This document shows, piece after piece, positions 47,851 through 58,613 of a stretch of 64,000 bases of DNA (its first letter is position 1; every line of letters starts with the position of its first letter). The translations under genes were made by a program, and so were the position numbers. The stretch comes from Nitrospira sp. GTDB lineage: Bacteria > Nitrospirota > Nitrospiria > Nitrospirales > Nitrospiraceae. The notes beneath the pieces were generated by a model. The model had not been told where the DNA came from and ran no database searches. It worked only from the letters and a program-made list of their open reading frames with translations. The DNA is taken from positions 124,001 to 188,000 of the forward strand of contig JAURZE010000024.1 of assembly GCA_030653545.1 (NCBI GenBank), in the 5' to 3' direction.

Positions 47851-49674
47851 CTACTCCTTCACCAATGAGACTGTGCCGGCGACTGGCGTGCCGGCTTTCC
47901 GCATTTGCAATTCATTCACTTGCAGATTGATCGACTGCACGTCTTCCCAACGTCCTTCACGTTCAGCCCCTTTGAGGCGTGAGATGAGCTCGCGCATGGC
48001 CGCCTCGGAACGTTTCCGGTCCAGCTGATCCAAGCAGCCCTTGATATGCTCCGAGAGATCGTCGAAATGATCGTCCCGCAGCGAGAATTCGGTGGCCAAC
48101 GTCCCACAATCTGGATCGTCCATCGCCGCATCAAGGAACGCTCGCACTTCAACGCGTCCATCCGCTCCCAAATGCTCCAACGCACAGGCCACGAGCTTCT
48201 GGCAGGCCGGGATTGAAAAGAGCTCGGGCTTCAACCGGCGAATATCCGCCGGAGACAATTTCCCCTGCAACAGCAAAAAGGCGAGATCCCGCTCCTCGGG
48301 AACGCCCTTGAAAGCCGGGACGGGTTTCGGTGACGGGGCCGGCACCCCGGCGGTCTTCCGCTGCTCAGCTATTAATGCCGGATACCGTTCAATCAAGCGC
48401 TGCTGATTGATCCCCAGACGCTCCGCAACCACTCGCAGCCGTTCTTCCCGTTCGATCGGATGTTCGCTCTTCTGAAGGATGCGTAAGATTTCATCCACAC
48501 TGCGGATCCGGCCTTCGAGCGATCCGGACTCGGCCTCTTTCACGCTATGCTCCAACGCATAGTCTAACAGGCTCGGAGCCGCCGCCTCGAGTTGCGCAAA
48601 CGCCTCTGCTCCGGCTTTCCGAACGTACGTGTCAGGGTCGTCTCCGTCCGGCAATGTCACGACCTTGACCCCGAGACCGCTGTTCACAAACAAATCCAAT
48701 CCTCGCAGCGCCGCTCGCACACCGGCGGCATCCGGATCGAACAGCAATACGACATTCGTCGCAAACCGCCGGAGGGCTTGAATGTGCTCCGCCGTCAGCG
48801 CCGTGCCGAGCGTGGCTACGGTATGGGTGATCCCGGCCTGATGCAACGCAATCGCATCGAAATAGCCTTCCACCACGATCACGGTCTTCGTTCGAGCGAT
48901 CGACTCGCGCGCCTGGTCGAAGGCAAACAGCGTCTGGCCCTTCTTGAATAACGGTGTATCAGGAGAATTCAAATACTTGGGCGTGCCGTCTCCGAGCGTC
49001 CTTCCGCCGAATCCCACCACACGCTTGCGCAAATCGACGATCGGGAACATGACGCGAGCCCGAAATCGATCATAGAAACCCGTGGCCCCTTTCCCCGCCT
49101 GCTCCCGCGCAATGGTCAACCCGGCCGCCGCCAAATCGCCGGACGTAAACCCTTGATGCGTCAACGCCTTGATCAACCCTTCCCATTCCCCCAATGCCAC
49201 ACCGATGGCAAATCGCGTAATCGTGGCCGGTTCGATGCCCCGCTCGGCGAGATAGGCTCGTGCGGGCTCCCCGGCTTTTGCATCCTGTAGATTCTTGTGA
49301 AACCACGAAGACGCGGCCTGGTTCACTTGCTCGATACGCCCGAACTGAGCAGCCTGCGGATTGACCTCGGCCGACTCCTGAACCTCAATCCCGACCTTTC
49401 GACCGAGATCACGCACGACTTCAGGGAAACTGGCTCCCGTAATTCGCGTCAAAAACGAAAATACATTGCCGCCGGCCCCACAGCCGAAACAATGAAAAAT
49501 CTGCCGTGAGGGACTCACCGTAAACGACGGACTTTTTTCCTGATGGAACGGGCACAACCCCTTGAGATTCTGTCCTGCTCTAGTGAGCGAGACATGATGG
49601 CCGACGATATCCGCGATATCGATCCGGTCACGAATCTGATTGATGATGTCGTCAGAAATCAGGCCTCGGCCCAC
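47851..49674 (-). CDS. dnaG: DNA primase
   Basis: This 607-residue primase makes RNA primers at the replication fork. An N-terminal CHC2 zinc finger ([19 protein letters not shown]) precedes the Toprim-type catalytic core with [12 protein letters not shown] and LLFDPDAAG, and a C-terminal helicase-binding domain (about 440-600). It is directly upstream of rpoD on the same strand. Confidence 0.97.
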   Translation of the reverse strand: MGRGLISDDIINQIRDRIDIADIVGHHVSLTRAGQNLKGLCPFHQEKSPSFTVSPSRQIFHCFGCGAGGNVFSFLTRITGASFPEVVRDLGRKVGIEVQESAEVNPQAAQFGRIEQVNQAASSWFHKNLQDAKAGEPARAYLAERGIEPATITRFAIGVALGEWEGLIKALTHQGFTSGDLAAAGLTIAREQAGKGATGFYDRFRARVMFPIVDLRKRVVGFGGRTLGDGTPKYLNSPDTPLFKKGQTLFAFDQARESIARTKTVIVVEGYFDAIALHQAGITHTVATLGTALTAEHIQALRRFATNVVLLFDPDAAGVRAALRGLDLFVNSGLGVKVVTLPDGDDPDTYVRKAGAEAFAQLEAAAPSLLDYALEHSVKEAESGSLEGRIRSVDEILRILQKSEHPIEREERLRVVAERLGINQQRLIERYPALIAEQRKTAGVPAPSPKPVPAFKGVPEERDLAFLLLQGKLSPADIRRLKPELFSIPACQKLVACALEHLGADGRVEVRAFLDAAMDDPDCGTLATEFSLRDDHFDDLSEHIKGCLDQLDRKRSEAAMRELISRLKGAEREGRWEDVQSINLQVNELQMRKAGTPVAGTVSLVKE

Positions 49675-49797
49675 GAGAGTCCTGGCTCCTTTGCACCCGT
49701 CATGGTCGACCGACGAGCTAGCCTGTAAATGATCGGAAAATTTGACTGGTCAGGGTATCAGACCGCTTGAAACCCTGTCAATTATGAGGGAGACCGC

Positions 49798-50142
49798 CTA
49801 GCCTGGAGGCCAGCCGAGGTGACGACCGCCAAGTACATGAAAATGCAGGTGCAAAACGGTTTGCCCTCCGTCCCGCCCTGTATTGGCCACAATTCGATAA
49901 CCCGGTTCGGCAAGGCCCTTGTCTGTGGCAACCTGTCGACAAGTCAAGAGCAAGCGGCCAAGCAACGCTTGATCTTCCTCGCCGAAATCCTGAACGGCTG
50001 CGACATGCCGCTTTGGAATGACCAAGGTGTGAACGGGTGCCTGAGGGCTGACATCATCGAACGCCAATGTATGCTCGTCCTGATACACCACTTTTGCGGG
50101 AATGCTGCCATCGACGATACGGCAAAAAATACAGGTACTCAC
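49798..50142 (-). CDS. HIT family nucleotide-binding protein
   Basis: This 114-residue histidine-triad protein of the HinT type has CIFCRIVDGSIP at the N-terminus and the triad HLHFHVLGG. Hydrolase activity on purine phosphoramidates is known for the family. The gene sits 14 bases after hisIE at the end of the histidine operon. Confidence 0.93.
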   Translation of the reverse strand: MSTCIFCRIVDGSIPAKVVYQDEHTLAFDDVSPQAPVHTLVIPKRHVAAVQDFGEEDQALLGRLLLTCRQVATDKGLAEPGYRIVANTGRDGGQTVLHLHFHVLGGRHLGWPPG

Positions 50143-50156
50143 CGTGCCCTCCCTGG

Positions 50157-50828
50157 CTATTGTTCCGTCCTGAGGCCGGACTTCCCAAACCGCTTCGCTA
50201 ACTCTTGATAGATCACGGACAGAGGAATGTCATGGTAGCCTAAGACCATGAGCGTATGAAAAAACAGATCGGCGATCTCGTACACGATTTCCTCTTTCTT
50301 TCCGCCCTTCGACGCCAGCAGCACTTCGCCGGCTTCTTCTGCCACTTTCTTGAGGATCTTGTCGTGCCCCCCCTCAAATAACTTTGTCGTATACGACCCC
50401 GGCTGGGGATTGGCCCGCCGCGTCTCGATCGTCCGCAGCACCGCCTCAAGAATGCCGCCTGCAGCCTCATCGGTTTTACCGGGGCCCACCCCACCCGACT
50501 CATCCAGCGGCGTGAAAAAACAGGCCCGTTCTCCGGTGTGACAAGTCGGTCCAACCGGTTGCGCCTTCACGAGAATGGTATCGCGATCACAATCCACATA
50601 GAGGGTTTTCACATGGAGTTTGTGCCCCGATGTTTCCCCCTTCTCCCAGAGCTTCTGGCGCGACCGGCTCCAGAAGTGAACCGTCTTGGTGGCGACGGTT
50701 TGATTCAACGCGTCCTGGTTCATATACCCGACCATCAGGACCGTTCCGTCCAGCCAGTCCTGCACAACGGCTGGAATCAGCCCCTGCGCATCAAACTTGA
50801 AAGCCTGTGCCCCGTCGCCTTGTCCCAT
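50157..50828 (-). CDS. hisI: Bifunctional HisI/HisE (PR-AMP cyclohydrolase/PR-ATP pyrophosphatase)
   Basis: This 223-residue fusion performs two steps of histidine synthesis. The HisI part (about 1-115) has VLMVGYMNQDAL, FWSRSR and the metal-site Cys residues in GPTCHTGERACFF. The HisE part (about 125-215) has the VAEEAGEVLLASKGG helix region. Start at 50828 is preferred over a longer frame because it sits four bases after hisF and gives a normal length. Confidence 0.95.
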   Translation of the reverse strand: MGQGDGAQAFKFDAQGLIPAVVQDWLDGTVLMVGYMNQDALNQTVATKTVHFWSRSRQKLWEKGETSGHKLHVKTLYVDCDRDTILVKAQPVGPTCHTGERACFFTPLDESGGVGPGKTDEAAGGILEAVLRTIETRRANPQPGSYTTKLFEGGHDKILKKVAEEAGEVLLASKGGKKEEIVYEIADLFFHTLMVLGYHDIPLSVIYQELAKRFGKSGLRTEQ

Positions 50829-50832
50829 GATG

Positions 50833-51615
50833 TCACGCAACCGGTACGGCGTGATCAAGCCGCACCGGCACGCCTTTCTCACGTAAATATTCTTTGGCCT
50901 GCGGAATCGTATACGTCCGGAAATGAAAAATCGAGGCCGCCAGCACCGCATCGGCCTTCCCCTTCGTAAATCCGTCATAGAGATGCTCGAGCGTGCCGAC
51001 TCCGCCTGACGCGATCACCGGAATCGAGGCGGCTTCTGACACCGCCGCCGTCAGCCCTAAATCATAGCCGCTTTGCTGGCCGTCTTGATCCATGCTCGTC
51101 AGCAAGATCTCTCCCGCCCCGTAGGTTTCCATCCACTTCGCCCACTCCACCGCATCGAGCCCGGTGGCTTTTCGCCCGCCATGCGTAAAGACTTCCCATC
51201 GACCGGGCGTGATACCGCGCTTCGCATCGATCGCGACGACGATACACTGAGTCCCGAATTTCTGCGCCGCCTCCCGCACAAATTCCGGCCGTTGAACCGC
51301 CGCCGTATTGATACTCACCTTATCGGCACCGGCATTGAGCAAGGCGCGGATGTCATCGAGCGTCCGAACCCCGCCGCCGACAGTCACGGGCATGAACACG
51401 CGCGCGGCGGTTTGTTCGACCACGTCGATAATCGTCTTTCGATTTTCATGCGACGCGGTGATATCGAGAAAACACAGCTCGTCCGCCCCTTCGCGATCAT
51501 AGACCGCCGCCACTTCTACCGGATCGCCCGCATCGCGAAGATTGACGAAGCTGACGCCCTTCACCACCCGGCCATCTTTGACATCAAGGCAAGGAATGAT
51601 ACGTTTCGTCAGCAT
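50833..51615 (-). CDS. hisF: Imidazole glycerol phosphate synthase cyclase subunit
   Basis: This 260-residue TIM barrel makes IGP and AICAR with HisH-supplied ammonia. It shows [19 protein letters not shown] with the catalytic Asp, [18 protein letters not shown] and [12 protein letters not shown]. It overlaps hisA by seven bases. Confidence 0.97.
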   Translation of the reverse strand: MLTKRIIPCLDVKDGRVVKGVSFVNLRDAGDPVEVAAVYDREGADELCFLDITASHENRKTIIDVVEQTAARVFMPVTVGGGVRTLDDIRALLNAGADKVSINTAAVQRPEFVREAAQKFGTQCIVVAIDAKRGITPGRWEVFTHGGRKATGLDAVEWAKWMETYGAGEILLTSMDQDGQQSGYDLGLTAAVSEAASIPVIASGGVGTLEHLYDGFTKGKADAVLAASIFHFRTYTIPQAKEYLREKGVPVRLDHAVPVA

Positions 51616-52337
51616 CGTGCGCTCAAAGCCGCAACCGCTGCGGCATAATCCAACTTCCCGTCATACAGCGCCTTCCCCACGATCGCGCCCTCGATGCGAG
51701 GGCCGAGCGCATGAACGGTTTGCAGATCCTCTACACGCGTGATGCCACCCGAGGCAATGACGGGGAAGGCTGAATGTCCGACCACCTCTTGCAACGCCGG
51801 TATATTGGGCCCGCTCAGCATGCCATCGCGGGAAATGTCGGTATAGATCACCGCGCTGATCGCGAGCCCGGCCAGGTCTTTAAGCAAATCGATGGCCTTT
51901 GTTTCCGATACGGCCGTCCACCCCTTCACCGCCACCTTGCCGTCACGCGCGTCGAGCCCGAGCAAAATGCGCTGAGGAAACTCTTTGCAGGCCTGTTCAA
52001 GAAACTTGCGATCGGTGAGGGCCGCGGTCCCGAGCACCACGCGCGAGACCCCGGCATTGAGATAACGCCGCACGGTCTCGATCGTGCGAATGCCGCCGCC
52101 GACCTGCACCTTCACACTCACTGTCTTCATCACCGCTTCGATCTGCGGAAGATTCCTGGGCTCCCCGTCGACCGCGCCGTTCAGATCGACGACATGAATG
52201 AGGCCTGCCCCGACTTGCTGCCACTTTCGAGCCACCGCCGGGACATCCTCCGAATACACCGTCTCTGCGGCCATATCGCCCTGGCGCAACCGCACACAAC
52301 GCCCGTCTTTTAAATCGATGGCTGGAATCACAAGCAC
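51609..52337 (-). CDS. hisA: ProFAR isomerase (HisA)
   Basis: This 242-residue TIM barrel isomerises ProFAR to PRFAR. Features are [47 protein letters not shown] with the catalytic Asp and [11 protein letters not shown]. It lies one base after the embedded lipoprotein gene and overlaps hisF. Confidence 0.97.
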   Translation of the reverse strand: MLVIPAIDLKDGRCVRLRQGDMAAETVYSEDVPAVARKWQQVGAGLIHVVDLNGAVDGEPRNLPQIEAVMKTVSVKVQVGGGIRTIETVRRYLNAGVSRVVLGTAALTDRKFLEQACKEFPQRILLGLDARDGKVAVKGWTAVSETKAIDLLKDLAGLAISAVIYTDISRDGMLSGPNIPALQEVVGHSAFPVIASGGITRVEDLQTVHALGPRIEGAIVGKALYDGKLDYAAAVAALSARC

Positions 52338-52338
52338 G

Positions 52339-53085
52339 TTACTTCTCTCCCCCTGCTCCGAATGGAAATTCTTTCAACACTTCATCCACACCGTACTCCG
52401 CCAGTTCGTCCGCTGTGACGAAGGCCCAGCGATGAATGAACCCCATGAAGTCTTCGGTCATCGGGCGCTGGCGCTCATAGTAGTTGCCGACCCACAACAC
52501 CTGCCCATCCGCTGCCACCACTTTGACCTCAAACCCGACAGATGCTGGAGGGTTTGCCCCGATCCGACTGCCCACTCGCTCCTGATAGACCGACACCTGC
52601 CCGATCAGGGCGGCATCCTGCTTCAGCTTCTTGGCCACGGCCGCGGCGGTCATTTCTGGCGTAGTCTTCAGCGGATCTCCGCCAAGCGAGGCCGCGGCTT
52701 TCCCCGTATCACCGGGTGACGAGACGACGACACCGGTACGATGCCGAAGCCGGGACCAAAAGAGCTGCGTTACCTTCTCTGCCGCAGCAGCCGGGACGAT
52801 GACCGTCTGCCGGGGAGGAGGTTCCACGTTTGACGGTACCCCGACCGAAATATCCGACCGGCGAACGCTTTGCGGCGCCGACATGAACGGATCCCCCTGA
52901 TTACGGACCTGCGGCGTGGCGATCGCCGTGAACGGGACGAAGGCCATGGTCTTCACCTGATACCTCGGCAACTCATTCGACGCCTTCGTGGTGACCTTCG
53001 AACCGCTACACCCCGCCACTGCCAAGACACTGCCAACCAGGCACACCAAGCCTATCCTCCAAACATGTGACGTCACGGCGCTCAC
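52339..53085 (-). CDS. Lipoprotein of unknown function inside the his operon
   Basis: This 248-residue protein has a signal peptide ending in lipobox AVAGC (Cys26). The mature part shows ASNELPRYQVKTMAFVPF and an alpha/beta region with AAVAKKLKQDAALIGQVSVYQ, reminiscent of outer-membrane lipoproteins that report a target sub-path, but not clearly a known family. It overlaps hisH by four bases and is one base from hisA, so it is co-translated with histidine genes. Its link to histidine synthesis is unexplained. Confidence 0.75.
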   Translation of the reverse strand: MSAVTSHVWRIGLVCLVGSVLAVAGCSGSKVTTKASNELPRYQVKTMAFVPFTAIATPQVRNQGDPFMSAPQSVRRSDISVGVPSNVEPPPRQTVIVPAAAAEKVTQLFWSRLRHRTGVVVSSPGDTGKAAASLGGDPLKTTPEMTAAAVAKKLKQDAALIGQVSVYQERVGSRIGANPPASVGFEVKVVAADGQVLWVGNYYERQRPMTEDFMGFIHRWAFVTADELAEYGVDEVLKEFPFGAGGEK

Positions 53086-53690
53086 GTCCAGGCCCCGAAA
53101 TTCTTGATCAGTTGCAGGCCAACCGTTTGACTCTTCTCAGGGTGAAATTGGCAGGCCACAACATTGTCCTTCCAAACGCTCGAGACAAAAGGAATCCCAT
53201 AGGTCGTTGTCGTCGCCGCAATTTGTTTCTCGACCGGATCGACGAAATACGAATGAACAAAATACCAGTTCGCGCCGTTCGGGATCCCGGCAAAAACCGG
53301 GCAGGCACGCTGCATATTCACCTGGTTCCATCCCATATGAGGAACTTTCAACGCGGGATCAGCGGGAAACCTGCGCACCTTGCCTGGAATAATGTCCAGG
53401 CCCTTATGCATGCCGAACTCTTCACTTTCCGTGAACAGCAGTTGAAGCCCCAGACAAATGCCCAGAAACGGCTTACCCGACTGAATCGCCATGCGAACGG
53501 CATCAACCAGCCCATACTGTTCGAGGTTTGCCATGCAATCGCCGAACGCCCCGACTCCGGGTAACACGACATGACTGGCGCTCTTGATCACGCCCACATC
53601 GCGTGTCACGACCGCATGATGGCCGACGGCCTCAAACGCCTTGTGGACACTCCGCAAATTGCCCATGCCGTAGTCGATGATTGCGATCAT
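53082..53690 (-). CDS. hisH: Imidazole glycerol phosphate synthase glutaminase subunit
   Basis: This 202-residue class I glutamine amidotransferase supplies ammonia to HisF. The nucleophile Cys is in LGICLGLQLLF, and the His/Glu pair is in CQFHPEKS. Start ATG 53690 gives the typical MIAIIDYGMGNL N-terminus. It is separated from hisB by a strong terminator, so it needs its own promoter. Confidence 0.97.
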   Translation of the reverse strand: MIAIIDYGMGNLRSVHKAFEAVGHHAVVTRDVGVIKSASHVVLPGVGAFGDCMANLEQYGLVDAVRMAIQSGKPFLGICLGLQLLFTESEEFGMHKGLDIIPGKVRRFPADPALKVPHMGWNQVNMQRACPVFAGIPNGANWYFVHSYFVDPVEKQIAATTTTYGIPFVSSVWKDNVVACQFHPEKSQTVGLQLIKNFGAWT

Positions 53691-53762
53691 GAATCTGTCC
53701 AATTCCAGGAAAGGCGTAACAATACCGCAACCGGCTGCAACCTGCCACTCTTGTCTCTGGAA

Positions 53763-53796
53763 ATAAAAAAGGGGCAGGCTCTACACAGCCTGCCCC
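53763..53796 (-). terminator. Rho-independent terminator after hisB
   Basis: On the minus strand GGGGCAGGCT-GTGTAG-AGCCTGCCCC forms a perfect 10-bp stem followed by TTTTTTATTT. It ends the prmC/murA/hisG-D-B transcript and splits the histidine genes into two transcripts. Confidence 0.88.
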
Positions 53797-53829
53797 CTCA
53801 CAACATTTCGCCTACCGTTCCGCGCGAAC

Positions 53830-54438
53830 TTACAGCATCCCCTTGGTCGACAGGACTTTCCCCGCGAGACGTTCTTCCGGCATGGTCGCTTGATCAAGGG
53901 CTTTGGCCAGGCCTTTGAAAATAGCTTCCATGATGTGATGCGGATTGCGGCCATACATGAGGTTCACGTGCAGATTCAATCCGCCATGCGTCACGAAGGC
54001 CTGGAAAAAATCCTCGAATAAACCCAAGTCGAACGCCTTGATCTTCCGATCCGGCAAGGCCACGTTATAGACGAGATACGGCCGTCCGCTGAGATCCACG
54101 GTGATCTGGGCAAGCGTTTCATCCAGCGGCGCCGAGGCAAACCCGAATCGTTTGATCCCCGCCTTCTCGCCCAGCGCTTGATGCAACGCCTTCCCCATCA
54201 CGATTCCGACGTCCTCAACCGTGTGGTGTTCATCGATATCGATGTCACCTTTGGCTTTGACCGTCAGGTCAAAGAAGCCGTGCTTAGCCAGCAGCTCCAG
54301 CATGTGATCGAAGAAGCGGATGCCGGTGTCGATCTTGCCTTGCCCGCGGCCGTCGATCGTCCACTCGACGGAAATATCGGTTTCTTTGGTGGCGCGATGA
54401 ATCGAGGCCTGCCGCGATGCCGATCCGCGCTTCTTCAT
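53830..54438 (-). CDS. hisB: Imidazoleglycerol-phosphate dehydratase
   Basis: This 202-residue manganese enzyme dehydrates IGP. It is the monofunctional form with HHTVEDVGI and HEEA-like motifs ([37 protein letters not shown]). The start overlaps hisD by four bases. Confidence 0.97.
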   Translation of the reverse strand: MKKRGSASRQASIHRATKETDISVEWTIDGRGQGKIDTGIRFFDHMLELLAKHGFFDLTVKAKGDIDIDEHHTVEDVGIVMGKALHQALGEKAGIKRFGFASAPLDETLAQITVDLSGRPYLVYNVALPDRKIKAFDLGLFEDFFQAFVTHGGLNLHVNLMYGRNPHHIMEAIFKGLAKALDQATMPEERLAGKVLSTKGML

Positions 54439-55718
54439 GAGAACCTGCTTTCAGCCGACTTGGCATGCGCATCGAATCCTTCGATATGCGCGAGACGCAC
54501 CAGATGATCTTTCACCTTCCTCAACTCCTCTTTCGTGTAATGCACGATATTGCTGGTCTTCACATAATCATGGACGGACAAGGCGGAGAAAAACCGCGCG
54601 GACCCACCGGTCGGCAACACGTGATTCGGCCCGGCAATGTAATCCGCGACAGACGGCGGGGTATACCGGCCTAGAAACAAGGCCCCCGCGTGGCGGACTT
54701 TCTCCAGATAGTCGAAGGGATTGTCCACTGAGAGGGTCAGGTGCTCGGCGGCGATTTCGTTCGCCAGGTCGATGGCTTCATCCATTGTCGTCACGACAAA
54801 GGCCACCGCGTGCCGCGCGATCGACTTCGAAGCGATCTTTTCCCGCTGTAGCCCCTTCAACTGGCTGTCGATCAGTTTGGACACGTCTTTGGCCAGTCGC
54901 TCGGAATTCGTCACCAGAAAGACTTGCGCATCTTCATCATGCTCGGCTTCGCAGAGGAGATCTGCGGCGACATGAGCCGGCTCCGCATCGGCGTCGGCAA
55001 CTACCAGCAACTCGCTGGGGCCGGCGATCATGTCGATACCGACCGTTCCGTAGAGCAAGCGCTTCGCCGTCGCCACATAAATATTTCCGGGACCGACAAT
55101 TTTGTCGACCTTCGCGATCGTCTTGGTGCCGTAGGCAAGTGCGGCGACCGCCTGCACGCCGCCGACACGATAGATCTCCGTCACTCCGGCGATATCAGCG
55201 GCCACCAGCAAATAGGGATTGATGGGGCCCTTCTGCGGCGGCGTGACCATCACGATCCGCTCGACGCCGGCCACCTTGGCGGGAATGGCACACATCAGCA
55301 CCGACGAGGGATACACCGCTTTGCCACCGGGCACATAGACTCCCACCGCATCCACCGGCGTCACGACTTGTCCTAATGTCGCGGTCTCATCCTGATACAT
55401 CCAGGTCTTCGTGCGTTGGCGCTCGTGAAACGCGGTGACCCGCTGCGCGGCAAACCGGAGGGCATCGCCTTCGTCTTTACGGATATGGTGATAGGCTTCT
55501 TTGATTTCCTCAGGAGACACTCTCAGCGCCTCGGCCTTGAGCGCGACACGATCAAACTGCTTCGTGTAGCGCAAGACCGCACGATCGCCGCCGCGTTGGA
55601 CTGCCTGGAGGATCGTCCGGACGGTCTTTTCGACCGCATTGCTCTGAACCGCCCCGCGCAAGGCGACCTTCTTCACCGTCGCGGCAAACGACCGATCAGC
55701 CTGCGTGAGAATTTTCAT
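54435..55718 (-). CDS. hisD: Histidinol dehydrogenase
   Basis: This 427-residue zinc enzyme oxidises histidinol to histidine. Signature segments are [31 protein letters not shown], and [13 protein letters not shown] near the C-terminus. It overlaps both hisG and hisB by ATGA junctions. Confidence 0.97.
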   Translation of the reverse strand: MKILTQADRSFAATVKKVALRGAVQSNAVEKTVRTILQAVQRGGDRAVLRYTKQFDRVALKAEALRVSPEEIKEAYHHIRKDEGDALRFAAQRVTAFHERQRTKTWMYQDETATLGQVVTPVDAVGVYVPGGKAVYPSSVLMCAIPAKVAGVERIVMVTPPQKGPINPYLLVAADIAGVTEIYRVGGVQAVAALAYGTKTIAKVDKIVGPGNIYVATAKRLLYGTVGIDMIAGPSELLVVADADAEPAHVAADLLCEAEHDEDAQVFLVTNSERLAKDVSKLIDSQLKGLQREKIASKSIARHAVAFVVTTMDEAIDLANEIAAEHLTLSVDNPFDYLEKVRHAGALFLGRYTPPSVADYIAGPNHVLPTGGSARFFSALSVHDYVKTSNIVHYTKEELRKVKDHLVRLAHIEGFDAHAKSAESRFS

Positions 55719-56419
55719 GCGCGATCCTTCGCTGATGTGGAAGCTCGTTTCAATCCTGTATTGCCCCGTGGCCTCGATGGTGGTTTCTGAGAATCCGCCA
55801 CGGCCTTCCGCAACCGGCGAATCATATCCATCAGTGGTGCATGTTTGAGCTTGAGACTTGCCCGGTTCGCGATGAAGCGTGCGGTCGACTGGGCAATCAG
55901 GTCCACTTCGACTAGATCGTGCGCCTTGAGCGTACTGCCGGTCTCGACGAGGTCGACGATCCGATCCGCCAGTCCCACAACCGGCGCTAACTCAATTGAG
56001 CCGTACAGCTTGATGATCTCGACCGGGACCCCGCGCTGGTTGAAAAAGCGCTCGGTGATCCTGGGATATTTTGTCGCGACGCGCACCTTGGATGACAGCC
56101 GATCGCACGCAACCTCGGCCCGGAGCGCAGCGACCGAGATTCTACACGCTCCAAACAACAAATCCAATGGCTCATAGACGTCGCTGTCCTGCTCCATCAG
56201 CACGTCTTTCCCGACGATTCCGGCGTCGGCACCCCCGTATTCCACATAGGTGGGCACGTCGCTCGGCCGCACAATCAAGAAGGTGGTGTCGATCTCAGGA
56301 CAAGGAAAGATCAACCGCCGGCTCTCCCCCACTAACCCGGCACTGTCATAGCCGGCCCGGCGGAACAGTTCCAGCGTCGGTTCGATTAACTTCCCCTTTG
56401 AGAGCGCAATCGTCAGCAT
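55715..56419 (-). CDS. hisG: ATP phosphoribosyltransferase, short form
   Basis: This 234-residue HisG starts histidine synthesis. It lacks the C-terminal regulatory domain, so it is the short form that normally requires HisZ; no hisZ is in this window. Features are ALSKGKL, GADAGIVGKDVL and VDLVETGSTLKAHDL. A charged tail of about 25 residues extends the usual ~210-residue length. It overlaps hisD by four bases. Confidence 0.93.
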   Translation of the reverse strand: MLTIALSKGKLIEPTLELFRRAGYDSAGLVGESRRLIFPCPEIDTTFLIVRPSDVPTYVEYGGADAGIVGKDVLMEQDSDVYEPLDLLFGACRISVAALRAEVACDRLSSKVRVATKYPRITERFFNQRGVPVEIIKLYGSIELAPVVGLADRIVDLVETGSTLKAHDLVEVDLIAQSTARFIANRASLKLKHAPLMDMIRRLRKAVADSQKPPSRPRGNTGLKRASTSAKDRA

Positions 56420-56427
56420 AGATCCCT

Positions 56428-57702
56428 CTAACGGACTCCTGTGGCGGGGGTTTTCTTTCGGCGCTCAATGTTCGCCCCAACCGCCCGCAGTTTTTCTTCA
56501 ATACGTTCATAGCCGCGATCGAGGTGATACACCCGCTGTACTTCCGTCGCACCCTCGGCGGCCAAGCCGGCCAGAATGAGCCCCGCGCTGGCACGAAGGT
56601 CCGAAGCCATGACCGGCGCTCCTGTCAGCGTGGGACGTCCCGTGACGATCAAGCGATTACCTTCGACCCGAATATCCGCTCCCATCCGTCGCAGCTCTTC
56701 CACATGCATGAAACGGCTTTCAAACACCGTCTCCGTCACCACGCTCGTGCCTTCCGTAATCGCCATCAGCGCGACCATCTGCGCCTGCATATCCGTCGGG
56801 AACCCGGGAAACGGTAAGGTCCGGACATCCGTCCCCTTGAGCCGTCCATTCCGCCTGATTCGCACCGTCTGGGCCTCGACCTGAATGTCCGCACCCGCTT
56901 CCCGCAACTTCATCAAGACCGCTTCAAGATGAACGGGACGACAATGGGTAATCGTGACATCTCCATCCGTGATCGCCCCGGCTACGAGGTGCGTGCCGGC
57001 CTCGATGCGATCCGGGATCACCTCATGATCCGCACCGTGCAATTCCCGCACACCTTCAATCGTGAGCATATCCGTGCCGGCCCCTGCGATACGGGCGCCG
57101 CGCTTGTTCAGAAACTCGGCAAGGTCGACGATTTCCGGCTCTTTCGCCGCGTTTTCGATGACGCTGGTCCCCTCGGCGAGGGAGGCGGCCATCATCAGGT
57201 TTTCCGTACCGGTCACCGTCGTGGTATCGCAATAGATCCGCGCACCCTTCAGCCGCTTCGCCCTCGCGGTGATATACCCATGCTCGATCGAAATGTCAGC
57301 TCCTAATTTTGCCAACCCGGCCAAATGGAGGTTCACCGGTCGGGAACCGATTGCACAGCCGCCCGGCAACGAAACCTTCGCTTCCCCCCAGCGAGCGAGC
57401 AAGGGTCCCAATACCAACACTGAGGCACGCATGGTTTTCACCAGGTCATACGGCGCCTCTGTAGAATGAATCACGTCAGCTTTAATGACGGCACGGTTGG
57501 CCTCATGGGAGACCTGAGCCCCCAGAATGCCGAGGAGTTTCCCCATCGTCAGCACATCGACCACCCGGGGGACATTCGTGATGACACATTCACCGCCACC
57601 TAAGATGGTCGAGGCCAGAATGGGAAGGGCCGAGTTCTTCGCCCCGCTGATCCGGACTTCTCCGCGCAACCGATTTCCACCCGTAATGACAATCTCATCC
57701 AT
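56428..57702 (-). CDS. murA: UDP-GlcNAc 1-carboxyvinyltransferase
   Basis: This 424-residue enzyme transfers enolpyruvate to UDP-GlcNAc in the first step of peptidoglycan synthesis. The active-site Cys is in [26 protein letters not shown] opens the protein. Start 57702 is preferred because upstream codons give no family-like sequence. It lies eight bases before hisG. Confidence 0.97.
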   Translation of the reverse strand: MDEIVITGGNRLRGEVRISGAKNSALPILASTILGGGECVITNVPRVVDVLTMGKLLGILGAQVSHEANRAVIKADVIHSTEAPYDLVKTMRASVLVLGPLLARWGEAKVSLPGGCAIGSRPVNLHLAGLAKLGADISIEHGYITARAKRLKGARIYCDTTTVTGTENLMMAASLAEGTSVIENAAKEPEIVDLAEFLNKRGARIAGAGTDMLTIEGVRELHGADHEVIPDRIEAGTHLVAGAITDGDVTITHCRPVHLEAVLMKLREAGADIQVEAQTVRIRRNGRLKGTDVRTLPFPGFPTDMQAQMVALMAITEGTSVVTETVFESRFMHVEELRRMGADIRVEGNRLIVTGRPTLTGAPVMASDLRASAGLILAGLAAEGATEVQRVYHLDRGYERIEEKLRAVGANIERRKKTPATGVR

Positions 57703-57716
57703 CGACGTTGTGCTTC

Positions 57717-58607
57717 CTATTCCACCCGCTGAGTCATGACCACCCGTTCGATCCCTGCCGCATCTTCGATAATCCGAAGCCCCCCATACCCGCCGATCTC
57801 CGCTACTAACCGCCGAACCGTCGAGGCTTGCCCCGCCCCCATTTCCATGACGAGCCACCCGCCTGGAACGAGAAATTCCCGGGACTCGCGCAGCAACCGT
57901 TCGTGAAATTCCGTTCCCTGCACTCCCCCGACCAATGCCATGCGCGGCTCAAATACCCGGACTTCCGGCTCCAGGCCAGTCCAATCGGATTCGGAAATGT
58001 AGGGTGGGTTTGAGACAATGACGTCGATCGTGTCAGCCGCCTGCCGAGCGTGAAGTGACGACAGCAGATCCCCTTCGAGCCATTCAATCCGATCACGCAC
58101 CCCATGTCTAATCGCGTTGGCCTGCGCCACCGCCAGCGCCTCCGGAGATCGGTCAATTGCAATGACGCGCTGCCCCTTCAGTCGAGCGGCCAATGTGATC
58201 GACAGGCAACCGGAACCCGTTCCCACATCAACAATGGTGGCATCGGGAAGAGATCGGACATGGTCCATAACGTGATAAATTAGCAATTCCGTCTCTGGAC
58301 GGGGAATCAGCACGGCGGGGCTGACAGCGAATTCGAGTCCGCAAAACTCTTGCGTCCCAAGCAGATATTGGAGTGGTTCACGGGCCACACGCCGTGCGAC
58401 CAGGGACTCAATACAGGCCCAGACATCGGGAGAGACCAACCGGTCCACCTGACTCACCAACTGGTGACTTCGTACCGCAAGCGCATGCTCCAAGAGCCAC
58501 CTCGCCTCCTGCGCCCCGTTGCTCACCCCGGCCTGGACCAAGGACTGCCGAGCCCACGCAACGAGGGCACCTACCGTCTTCAGCTCTGGCATGACAAGGG
58601 CCGCCAT
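57717..58607 (-). CDS. prmC: Peptide chain release factor glutamine methyltransferase
   Basis: This 296-residue SAM-dependent methylase modifies the GGQ glutamine of release factors. It has [15 protein letters not shown] for SAM binding and the NPPY motif in [11 protein letters not shown]. It lies six bases after prfA, its substrate gene. Confidence 0.96.
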   Translation of the reverse strand: MAALVMPELKTVGALVAWARQSLVQAGVSNGAQEARWLLEHALAVRSHQLVSQVDRLVSPDVWACIESLVARRVAREPLQYLLGTQEFCGLEFAVSPAVLIPRPETELLIYHVMDHVRSLPDATIVDVGTGSGCLSITLAARLKGQRVIAIDRSPEALAVAQANAIRHGVRDRIEWLEGDLLSSLHARQAADTIDVIVSNPPYISESDWTGLEPEVRVFEPRMALVGGVQGTEFHERLLRESREFLVPGGWLVMEMGAGQASTVRRLVAEIGGYGGLRIIEDAAGIERVVMTQRVE

Positions 58608-58613
58608 AGTCCC

